A stretch of DNA of 7,141 nt, taken from NCBI GenBank assembly GCA_020201365.1, contig JAIVGV010000365.1, positions 1-7,141 of the forward strand. The letters run 5' to 3'. This DNA is from Acidobacteriota bacterium. Lineage in GTDB: Bacteria > Acidobacteriota > Blastocatellia > Pyrinomonadales > Pyrinomonadaceae. The notes under the pieces were generated by a model that made no database searches, was not told the DNA's origin, and saw nothing but the letters and a program-made list of their open reading frames with translations. Of the stretch, positions 1-6,901 are shown in pieces; positions within the stretch are counted from its first letter, which is position 1; each line of letters starts with the position of its first letter. The translations under genes were made by a program, and so were the position numbers.

Positions 1-1353
1 ATACTCGGACTGATCGGCAACACGCCGCTCGTCAAGCTCAACCGCCTGACCGAAGGAATCAAGGCTCAGGTCTTCGCCAAGATGGAGAGCCTGAACCCCG
101 GCTACTCGGTCAAGGATCGCATCGGCATCTCGATGATCGAGGACGCCGAAAGGAAAGGCGTCCTCAAGCCCGGCGGCACGATTGTCGAAGCAACGTCGGG
201 CAACACCGGCATCGGACTCGCGCTCGCGGCGGCGGTCAAGGGCTACCGCTGCACGTTCGTCATGACCGACAAGGCTTCGGTCGAGAAGGTGCGATACCTG
301 AAGGCGCTCGGCGCGGATGTCGTCGTCGTGCCCGCGTCGGCGAAGCCCGGCACGCCCGATCATTATGTTGCGACCGCGCAGCGCATCGCGCGCGAGACGC
401 CCAACAGTTTCTACCCGAACCAGTACGCGCACCCCGCCAACCCGCTCGCGCACTACCGCACGACGGGACCCGAAATCTGGGAGCAGACCGAGGGCAAGCT
501 CACGCACTTCGTCGCGGGGCTCGGCACGGGCGGCACGATCTCCGGCACGGGTCGTTTCTTGAAAGAGACGAACCCCGCGATCCGCATCATCGGCGCAGAC
601 CCTTACGGCTCGGTCTTCAAAACCTACAAAGAGACGGGGCGCACCGGCGAGGCTTCGCCGTACCTTGTCGAGGGCATCGGTCAGGAGATCATCCCGGACA
701 ACGTCCACATCAAATACGTTGACGAGATCATCAACGTCACCGACCGCGAGTCGTTCGAACTGGCGCGGCAACTCGGGCGCAAGGAGGGAATCTTCTGCGG
801 CGGCTCGACGGGCACGAACCTCGCCGCGGCTCTCCGAGTCGGGCGGCAGCTCGACGAGTCGGGCGTCGTCGTCTTCATCGTCTGCGACACGGGCGAGCAC
901 TACCTGTCGAAGTTCCACTCCGACGAGTGGCTCAAAGAGAAGCGACTGTTGGAGCCGCAGAAGATGACCGCCGGACTCATCGCGGGCACGAAGGGCGCGC
1001 ACGCGCCGAAGCAACTGGTCTATCTTTCGCCGCAGACGCGCGTCGCCGACGCGCTCGCGAAGATGGACGAGATGGGCTTGACGCACATTCCCGTCATCGA
1101 GGAAGGGAAGTCTGTCGGGAGCTTGCGAGAGAACCGCGTGCTCGCGAAGGTACTCGCCAACCGCGAGCTGTTGGAGTCGCCCGTCAGCGAAGTGATGGGC
1201 GCGAGCTTCCCCGTCCTCGACGTTGACGCGAGCGCGACGGAGGTGACGCGCCAGCTGCAGAAGAGCCCCGCCGTCCTCGTCGAAGAGTACGGGCGCATCA
1301 CCGGCATCATCACGCGCCACGACATGCTCGACAACCCTGCGGCAACGACGTGA
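1..1353 (+). CDS. Cystathionine beta-synthase (PLP enzyme with C-terminal CBS-domain pair), 5' end cut by window
   Basis: Pyridoxal-phosphate enzyme of the cysteine synthase/CBS fold, probably condensing serine with homocysteine in cytoplasmic transsulfuration. The frame is open from base 1 and begins inside the family's N-terminal IGNTPLVKL motif, so the true start lies just outside, likely fewer than about 12 residues away; the first internal ATG (base 82) is too late. In the 450 visible codons: PLP-binding lysine in SVKDR (codon 38), TSGNTG phosphate/substrate loop (about 65-70), GTGGTISGTG phosphate-binding loop (about 175-184), EGIG and CGGSTG motifs, then LSKFHSDEW, which is typical of CBS. 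Residues about 338-385 and 394-443 form two CBS (Bateman) modules, the usual regulatory tail. The residue before SVKDR is Tyr (NPGYSVKDR), where many CBS enzymes have Gly. A cysteine synthase activity is the main alternative; EGIG and the CBS tail favour cystathionine beta-synthase. It converges on the minus-strand operon. Confidence 0.93.
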   Translation: MLGLIGNTPLVKLNRLTEGIKAQVFAKMESLNPGYSVKDRIGISMIEDAERKGVLKPGGTIVEATSGNTGIGLALAAAVKGYRCTFVMTDKASVEKVRYLKALGADVVVVPASAKPGTPDHYVATAQRIARETPNSFYPNQYAHPANPLAHYRTTGPEIWEQTEGKLTHFVAGLGTGGTISGTGRFLKETNPAIRIIGADPYGSVFKTYKETGRTGEASPYLVEGIGQEIIPDNVHIKYVDEIINVTDRESFELARQLGRKEGIFCGGSTGTNLAAALRVGRQLDESGVVVFIVCDTGEHYLSKFHSDEWLKEKRLLEPQKMTAGLIAGTKGAHAPKQLVYLSPQTRVADALAKMDEMGLTHIPVIEEGKSVGSLRENRVLAKVLANRELLESPVSEVMGASFPVLDVDASATEVTRQLQKSPAVLVEEYGRITGIITRHDMLDNPAATT

Positions 1354-1360
1354 CTGGATG

Positions 1361-1385
1361 ATTGTAGGGTCAGGGCTTGTCCCTG
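1361..1385. repeat. Left copy of a small palindromic repeat (REP-like)
   Basis: This segment contains ATTGTAGGG followed by a hairpin CAGGG-CTTGT-CCCTG (1371-1385). It matches, with one mismatch, the outer arm of the element at 1476-1505 in inverted orientation, and has the same CTTGT loop on the + strand. The combined consensus would be a near-perfect palindrome whose right arm has decayed in this copy. It begins 8 nt after the stop of the cystathionine beta-synthase gene. Confidence 0.6.
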
Positions 1386-1414
1386 CGCACGGCGACCACA
1401 AAGTTGCTAAACCG

Positions 1415-1458
1415 AGAAGCGCGATCATTCGCCATGAATGATCGCGCTTCTTTCATTC
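1415..1458. terminator. Perfect 16-bp hairpin, probable intrinsic terminator between convergent genes
   Basis: Bases 1415-1430 and 1436-1451 are exact reverse complements around the 5-nt loop GCCAT (1431-1435). The stem core is GAAGCGCGATCATTC. On the + strand it is followed by a short T-rich stretch (TTTCATT). It sits between the end of the + strand cystathionine beta-synthase gene (1353) and the end of the - strand nuclease operon (1505), the expected place for a terminator. The U-tract is short, so termination of + strand transcripts is likely but unproven; use from the - strand is possible (CTCGGTTT follows there) but weaker. Confidence 0.7.
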
Positions 1459-1475
1459 GCGCGCTCGCGACCGAC

Positions 1476-1505
1476 GGGCAGAGGACTTGTCCCTGCCCCT
1501 ACAAT
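1476..1505. repeat. Right copy of the small palindromic repeat (REP-like)
   Basis: GGGCAG (1476-1481) pairs with CTGCCC (1493-1498). A one-base bulge and two further GG/CC pairs enclose the ACTTGT loop, and CCCTACAAT follows at 1497-1505. CCCTACAAT is the exact reverse complement of the ATTGTAGGG that opens the left copy at 1361. The last base overlaps the stop codon of the - strand gene ending at 1505, so the hairpin lies immediately downstream of that gene and may also stabilise or end its transcript. Confidence 0.6.
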
Positions 1506-2074
1506 TATGAAGCGAGGGACTCGTCGCATACAGCGCGGTAGCCGCAGCTCGCGCAGCGCTGCCGCTCGTCGTGGCTGCGGTGAACCTCTTCAGCCTCCCG
1601 CGCTTCCCGAATCTCAGAGATGATCGCGAGCAGCGTCTCGCGCAGTTCCGGCGTGTACTCGACGCGCGACTCGCCGTCCGCGTAGCGCACTAAGCCGTAG
1701 GGCACGGGCGCGCCGAGCGCGTCTTCGACGAGCAGGCAGTAGGCGGCGAGTTGAAACAGGTGCGAGTCGTAGGGTCGCCCGTTCGCGGGTCGCCGCGTTG
1801 ACTTCGCCTCGACGGGCACGATCCCTTCGCGCGTCCGCACGAGATAGTCCGGTCTCCCCGTCAGCCCGTACTTGCGCGAGACGAGCGCGCGCTCCTGCCG
1901 CTCGCCCTCCGTATTCACGCGCGCGGGCGCGAGCTTGCCGACGGCGAAGCCCGTGTCGCTGTAAACGAGACTGCCCGCGGGCAGTCCAGACTCGCGCGCA
2001 CGACCGCGCGCCGCGAAGTGCGCCGCGACGGCGACGCAGGCGAGCAGCAGAAACGCCGCGTACAGAAAGATCAT
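1505..2074 (-). CDS. Membrane-anchored Cas4/RecB-type PD-(D/E)XK nuclease, catalytic and Fe-S C-terminal half
   Basis: 189 residues from the ATG at 2074, whose A begins an ATGA overlap with the stop of the upstream gene. Residues 3-20 are a hydrophobic helix (start MIFLYAAFLLLAC), followed by Arg-rich residues, predicting N-out/C-in. The soluble part shows the Cas4/RecB nuclease core: GRPD (metal-binding Asp76), VEAK (Glu89 and Lys91 of the ExK motif) and QLAAY (Gln108-Tyr112). The C-terminal cysteines C174, C177 and C183 (C-x2-C-x5-C) match the trio that in Cas4/AddB-type nucleases binds an Fe-S cluster with a fourth cysteine near the N-terminus. That cysteine and the upstream His motif are absent here but present in the preceding gene. 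The longer frame opening at 2260 is rejected because its first 62 residues are low-complexity Arg/Ala read opposite the upstream gene. The family is expected to cleave DNA; the role here is unknown. No cas1, cas2 or CRISPR array is visible. Confidence 0.82.
   Translation of the reverse strand: MIFLYAAFLLLACVAVAAHFAARGRARESGLPAGSLVYSDTGFAVGKLAPARVNTEGERQERALVSRKYGLTGRPDYLVRTREGIVPVEAKSTRRPANGRPYDSHLFQLAAYCLLVEDALGAPVPYGLVRYADGESRVEYTPELRETLLAIISEIREAREAEEVHRSHDERQRCASCGYRAVCDESLAS
2071..2074 (-). other. ATGA stop-start overlap joining the two nuclease halves
   Basis: Bases 2074-2071 read ATGA on the minus strand: the ATG of the C-terminal half overlaps the TGA of the N-terminal half. A GGAG 11 nt upstream of the ATG is the only ribosome-binding-like sequence. 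This is the standard arrangement for coupled translation in a fixed ratio. It is also the exact spot where a single inserted base, or a two-base loss, would merge both genes into one frame. Confidence 0.9.
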
Positions 2075-2325
2075 CCGCGCCACCACTCCGCGAAGATGGC
2101 GAGCGCGAGCAGCGCCGCGAGCACGGTCGCGAGCGTCGCCAGCCGCCGCAGCCTCCGCGCGGACTTCACGCCGCGCCCGTGCTCCCTGTGCCACGCCGTG
2201 CCGCGCTCGCGCGCCTCGCTCCAGCCGGTCGCCTCTGCGCCTTGCGCGCGCAGCCACCACGCGCGCGCGCAGAAGACGTACTCGCCGATCTCCGAGGCGC
2301 GGATCAACTTCCCACGTTCAGCCAA
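2071..2325 (-). CDS. Membrane-anchored Cas4-like N-terminal half (first Fe-S cysteine and His motif)
   Basis: 84 residues, starting at a TTG (2325-2323) chosen because a strong GGGGAGGG ribosome-binding site lies 8 nt upstream and because the Cas4 N-terminal signature follows at once. Residues 8-26 read IRASEIGEYVFCARAWWLR, like the opening of Cas4 proteins with the first Fe-S cysteine (C19). ERGTAWH (40-46) resembles the RecB/Cas4 motif I with its histidine (H46). Basic residues (about 51-61) precede one membrane helix (about 62-79) and the protein ends in EWWRG, predicting N-in with the Cas4-like part in the cytoplasm. It lacks the D, ExK and QxxxY motifs, which are in the next gene, joined by an ATGA overlap. 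I infer the two products work as one split nuclease. A natural frameshift, or a sequencing indel, in a formerly single two-helix gene is the main alternative. Confidence 0.78.
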   Translation of the reverse strand: MAERGKLIRASEIGEYVFCARAWWLRAQGAEATGWSEARERGTAWHREHGRGVKSARRLRRLATLATVLAALLALAIFAEWWRG

Positions 2326-2332
2326 ACTCGAG

Positions 2333-2340
2333 CCCTCCCC
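2333..2340 (-). promoter_or_regulatory. Strong Shine-Dalgarno site deciding the TTG start at 2325
   Basis: On the - strand the sequence reads GGGGAGGG, then about 7-8 nt to TTG. No ATG or GTG lies in frame between this site and the conserved Cas4-like signature, so the TTG is the best-supported start. Inference from sequence only. Confidence 0.65.
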
Positions 2341-2377
2341 GTTTAGCCGAGACTCTGCCGCGCCTCGCGCCGGTCTG

Positions 2378-2950
2378 TCAATTTTTCAGCGCGCCGCCGG
2401 GCGGGTTGAACGGCGGATCGTCCGGGTTGTAAGGCTTGGCGGGATCGATCCGCTTCCCGTCCACGAACTTTTTTTGATCGCGGACGTTGTCCACGCATTT
2501 CAGCTTCCACCCGTCCGCAGTCTTCACCCACGTCTCTCGCTGCACGACGCTCGTCTCGACCGTGCGCAGCTTGCCCGCCATCTCCCGCCGGCGCGAAGCC
2601 TCCTGGAAGACCTCCGCGACGGCGACGAGTTTGTGCTCCGAGACGGTCAACTTCTGGATGGTGAACCTGATGTTGAAAGGCGGCTCGTTCGTCGCGAGGA
2701 ATTGCCGCGAATACTCCTCCATCGTCTCGCTGTCGCCGACCGTCCCGTCGGCGAAGATGGCGTGGAAGTCAGGCGTTTTCAGCCCGACGATGGTCTTCAG
2801 GTCTTTCCTGTCGTGCGCCTCAGCCAGCCGTTTGTACTGCGACTCAAGCTCCCTCCGCACGTCCGCGTCCGTCTGCGCGTATGCCGACAGAGCGCACACG
2901 CACATCAACAGAAGCAAGGTAAGAGTTACCAGTTGTAGTCCTGTTTTCAT
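2378..2950 (-). CDS. Secreted NTF2/SnoaL-like (DUF4440-type) protein
   Basis: 190 residues from the ATG at 2950, with a GAAGGA ribosome-binding sequence close upstream. Residues 1-25 are a typical Sec signal peptide: MKTG, a Leu-rich core, then AYA with probable cleavage before Gln26, so the mature protein is likely periplasmic or secreted; no convincing lipobox is seen. Residues about 30-155 have the pattern of the NTF2-like superfamily: a first helix with ESQYKRLAEAHDRKDLKTI, then DFHAIFADGT, and strands ending in WVKTADGWKLKCVDNV, as in DUF4440/SnoaL-like proteins. No catalytic set can be named; members range from enzymes to ligand-binding or unknown proteins. The C-terminal 25 residues are Pro/Asn-rich and probably extended. 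An A7 run lies in codons 159-161. It is first in a - strand run, 52 nt before the split nuclease, with no terminator between, so co-transcription is plausible but a functional link is not shown. Confidence 0.82.
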   Translation of the reverse strand: MKTGLQLVTLTLLLLMCVCALSAYAQTDADVRRELESQYKRLAEAHDRKDLKTIVGLKTPDFHAIFADGTVGDSETMEEYSRQFLATNEPPFNIRFTIQKLTVSEHKLVAVAEVFQEASRRREMAGKLRTVETSVVQRETWVKTADGWKLKCVDNVRDQKKFVDGKRIDPAKPYNPDDPPFNPPGGALKN

Positions 2951-3098
2951 CGTTCCTTCATGTGGTTAAAACCGCCCTGATAAAAACAGCCAGACCGCGC
3001 GGAAGTTACACTGGTCGTAAGCCGCTTGCCCGCTACCCGGTAGGTCAAGGATGTTGGTATCCTATCAACTCGTTAGCCGAAACGGGACGGCGGCACGC
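2951..3098. promoter_or_regulatory. Divergent intergenic region: expected promoters for clpS and the secreted protein
   Basis: 148 nt between the - strand gene starting at 2950 and clpS at 3099, so at least two outward promoters are expected. It is more A+T-rich near 2970-2990 (GGTTAAAA, GATAAAAACA). I see no convincing -35/-10 pair in either direction; TATCCT at 3058-3063 could be a weak -10 for clpS. A short palindrome CTACC-C-GGTAG (3033-3043) could be an operator, but such short palindromes arise by chance. Transcription start sites cannot be fixed from the sequence. Confidence 0.4.
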
Positions 3099-3425
3099 AT
3101 GGCGAAGGAAGATTTACAGGGCGGCGAGTTGACAGTCACGGAGAGCCGCACGCGGCTCAAGAAGCCGCCGCTTTACCGTGTGCTGCTGCACAACGACGAC
3201 TTCACGACGATGGAGTTCGTCGTTTACGTCCTGCAAAAAGTCTTCCAGCGCAGCGAGGCGGACGCCGTGCGCGTCATGCTCCAAGTCCACCTGGAGGGCG
3301 TCGGCGTCGCGGGCGTCTATACTTACGAGGTCGCCGAGATGAAAGCCGCGCAGGTCGCGAGCCTCGCGCAGTCGAGCGAGTACCCGCTGCTCTGCACGGT
3401 CGAGGCGGACGAGAGCGGCGGATGA
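3099..3425 (+). CDS. clpS: ATP-dependent Clp protease adaptor ClpS (N-degron recognin)
   Basis: Cytoplasmic adaptor that binds proteins with a bulky N-terminal residue (Leu, Phe, Trp, Tyr) and delivers them to ClpA for ClpAP degradation. 108 residues from the ATG at 3099, close to the 106 of E. coli ClpS; an in-frame ATG at 3051 would add 16 residues without family support and has no better ribosome-binding site. An N-terminal tail of about 22 residues is followed by the ClpS core: YRVLLHNDD (26-34), TMEFVVYVLQKVF and the C-terminal YPLLCTVE. The N-degron pocket appears intact by alignment with the E. coli protein: N32, D33, D34, the gating M38, M60 and H64 correspond to N34, D35, D36, M40, M62 and H66. 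The stop overlaps the next gene's start by ATGA (3422-3425), beginning a coupled run that reaches clpA. Confidence 0.95.
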   Translation: MAKEDLQGGELTVTESRTRLKKPPLYRVLLHNDDFTTMEFVVYVLQKVFQRSEADAVRVMLQVHLEGVGVAGVYTYEVAEMKAAQVASLAQSSEYPLLCTVEADESGG

Positions 3426-3756
3426 AGAGAGATTATGAAGAGATTTGGCGGCAGCACCGGGCGGGCACGTGGGCGACTGTATTTTTCTTCGTCGCATTTA
3501 TCCCCGTCGCGCTCGTCGTCGCGTCATTGCTTAATTGGCTCATCCCCGACTCAGCCAAAGGGGCGACGCCTGTGTTCGTCGCTGTGTGGTTCGCCGGTTA
3601 TGCAGCTTCGGGCATTTATTTGACCGGTCGCCGTTGTCCGCGTTGTCGCAAACATTTTTACAGCAGGCGGTGGTATCGCGATCCGTTTACTAGACACTGC
3701 CTTCACTGTGATCTGCCGAAATACGCTTCGGCGGAAGAAGCGCGGAGACGTAGAAG

Positions 3757-3760
<4 letters not shown>
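3422..3760 (+). CDS. Small two-helix membrane protein with C-terminal zinc ribbon, between clpS and clpA
   Basis: 112 residues, not a family I can name. An N-terminal charged stretch (1-15) is followed by two hydrophobic helices (about 17-40 and 48-68) joined by a short loop (PDSAKGAT). A basic cytoplasmic-type tail then carries two CxxC pairs, C72/C75 (CPRC) and C93/C96 (CLHC), separated by 17 residues: a zinc-ribbon pattern with FYSRRWYRDPFT between. It ends in five arginines. Both termini are predicted inside by the positive-inside rule. Its start overlaps the clpS stop and its stop overlaps the clpA start, both as ATGA, so all three are probably translated from one message. G+C is lower than in its neighbours (about 55% over 3481-3720 by my count, against about 63-65% in sampled clpA lines). 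A role in tethering or regulating ClpAPS is inferred from position alone; an unrelated housekeeping membrane protein is the alternative. Confidence 0.85.
3744..3747 (+). promoter_or_regulatory. Ribosome-binding site of clpA inside the upstream gene
   Basis: GGAG at 3744-3747 lies 9 nt before the clpA ATG (3757) and within the last codons of the zinc-ribbon membrane protein gene. With the ATGA overlap at 3757-3760 it suggests both re-initiation and independent loading of ribosomes on clpA. Confidence 0.6.
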
Positions 3761-6003
<2,243 letters not shown>

Positions 6004-6017
6004 GGGGCAAAGGACAC

Positions 6018-6104
6018 TCACCGCAGAGGCGCGGAGACCGCGCAGAGTTATCGCAGAGGAATCCTCTGCGCGACCTCTACGGTTCTCTGCGCCTGCGGCG
6101 GTGA
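6018..6104. repeat. 87-nt imperfect inverted repeat made of CGCAGAG units
   Basis: Arms 6018-6060 and 6062-6104 (43 nt each) are imperfect reverse complements around a single base. They share TCACCGC at the outer ends, and a perfect 9-bp core CGCAGAGGA/TCCTCTGCG (6052-6060/6062-6070) at the centre. Each arm is internally repetitive: CGCAGAG or CGCGGAG begins at 6022, 6030, 6041 and 6052, spaced 8, 11 and 11 nt. It resembles dispersed extragenic palindromes built from ACCGCAGAGRCGCAGAG-type units seen in many bacterial genomes (family knowledge, not checked here). It fills most of the clpA-aat gap and could act as a transcript-stabilising or weakly terminating hairpin; no T-run follows. Confidence 0.75.
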
Positions 6105-6147
6105 AGATCGCTTTCTAAACCGCTCGCACGCTTCGTAACTTGCCGCG

Positions 6148-6879
6148 ATGTACTACGCCGAGAGAGATCAGCACCCCGCGACGTTCTTCAAGCGCACGAC
6201 CGCCGCGATGCGCTTCCCCGATCCCCGCGCGGCGAACTACGGCGACATCGTCGCGCTCGGCGGAAACCTCCAGCCCGCGAACCTCGTCAGCGCCTACCGC
6301 CGCGGCATCTTCCCCTGGCCCGTCGAAGGCTGCCCGCTCCCTTGGTTCTGCCCGCGCGAGCGCGCCATCGTCGAGTGGGGCGATCTGCACGTCCCGCGCC
6401 GCGTCGCGCGCCTGCGCCGACAGTCGCCGTTCCATTTCACTATTGACGCCGCCTTCCCGCGCGTCGTCGTCAACTGCGCGCTCGTGCCTCGCCCCGGGGA
6501 GAACGGCACGTGGATCACGAAGGAAGTCTTCGAGGCTTACTGCGAGCTGCACCGGCTGGGTCACGCGCACAGCGTCGAGGCTTGGGAGGGCGACGAGCTC
6601 GTCGGCGGCACCTACGGCGTGGACGCGGGCGGCGCGTTCTCCGGCGAGAGCATGTTCTACCTCAGACCGAACGCCTCCAAGCTCGCGCTGCTCTTCCTGC
6701 TCGAACACCTCCACTCGCGCGGGCTCGACTGGCTCGACGTGCAGGTGATAACCCCGCACGTCGAGCGCCTCGGCGCGAAGCTCATCCCGCGCGAAGCCTT
6801 CCTCGATAGGCTAACGCGCGCGCTAGAGCGCGGGCTCGAACTTTTTCCGCGCGAGGCGTTGCAGTATCATTCAACGTAA
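6148..6879 (+). CDS. aat: Leucyl/phenylalanyl-tRNA--protein transferase
   Basis: Transfers Leu or Phe from aminoacyl-tRNA to the N-terminus of proteins beginning with Lys or Arg, creating N-degrons read by ClpS; cytoplasmic. 243 residues against 234 in E. coli. Signature blocks in order: ALGGNL (36-41), AYRRGIFPWP (49-58), CPRERAIVEW (68-77), GTWITKEVFEAYCELHRLGHAHSVE (120-144 region), DELVGGTYGV (149-158), GESMF with E167, NASKLALL (175-182) and the VQV segment with Q199. E167 and Q199 match conserved active-site positions of the E. coli enzyme. The ATG at 6148 is the first possible ATG start, since an in-frame TAA lies at 6136-6138. An alternative ATG at 6208 (MRFPDP) would give 223 residues. 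Neither has a clear ribosome-binding site. It lies 144 nt after clpA across the inverted repeat, so a separate promoter or readthrough are both possible. Confidence 0.95.
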   Translation: MYYAERDQHPATFFKRTTAAMRFPDPRAANYGDIVALGGNLQPANLVSAYRRGIFPWPVEGCPLPWFCPRERAIVEWGDLHVPRRVARLRRQSPFHFTIDAAFPRVVVNCALVPRPGENGTWITKEVFEAYCELHRLGHAHSVEAWEGDELVGGTYGVDAGGAFSGESMFYLRPNASKLALLFLLEHLHSRGLDWLDVQVITPHVERLGAKLIPREAFLDRLTRALERGLELFPREALQYHST

Positions 6880-6901
6880 ATCCCACCGCGGGTGAAAGCA
6901 G

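Noticed and set aside
2075..2260. N-terminal extension of the nuclease C-terminal half to an upstream start at 2260
   Set aside because: The added 62 residues are low-complexity Arg/Ala read in another frame of the Cas4-like N-terminal gene; the ATG at 2074 fits the ATGA overlap and the membrane helix.
1505..2325. A CRISPR-Cas locus around the Cas4-like genes
   Set aside because: No regularly spaced direct repeats and no cas1, cas2 or effector genes are visible. Cas4-fold nucleases often occur outside CRISPR systems.
1798..2938. Long + strand open frames across the - strand operon (about 182 and 306 codons)
   Set aside because: They are Arg/Ser/Ala-rich and featureless, and lie opposite frames with clear Cas4-like motifs and a signal peptide plus NTF2-like fold.
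2995..3002. CCGCGCGG palindrome in the divergent promoter region
   Set aside because: An 8-nt G+C-only palindrome is expected often by chance in this composition, and it is not placed relative to a recognisable promoter.
3051..3098. Start of clpS at the upstream ATG (3051)
   Set aside because: It would add 16 residues not expected for the family, and 108 residues from 3099 agrees better with known ClpS length. Neither site has a strong ribosome-binding sequence, so some doubt remains.
6115..6759. A 214-codon - strand frame opposite aat
   Set aside because: It is an antisense shadow of aat with biased composition and no motif; the Aat signature blocks on the + strand are unambiguous.
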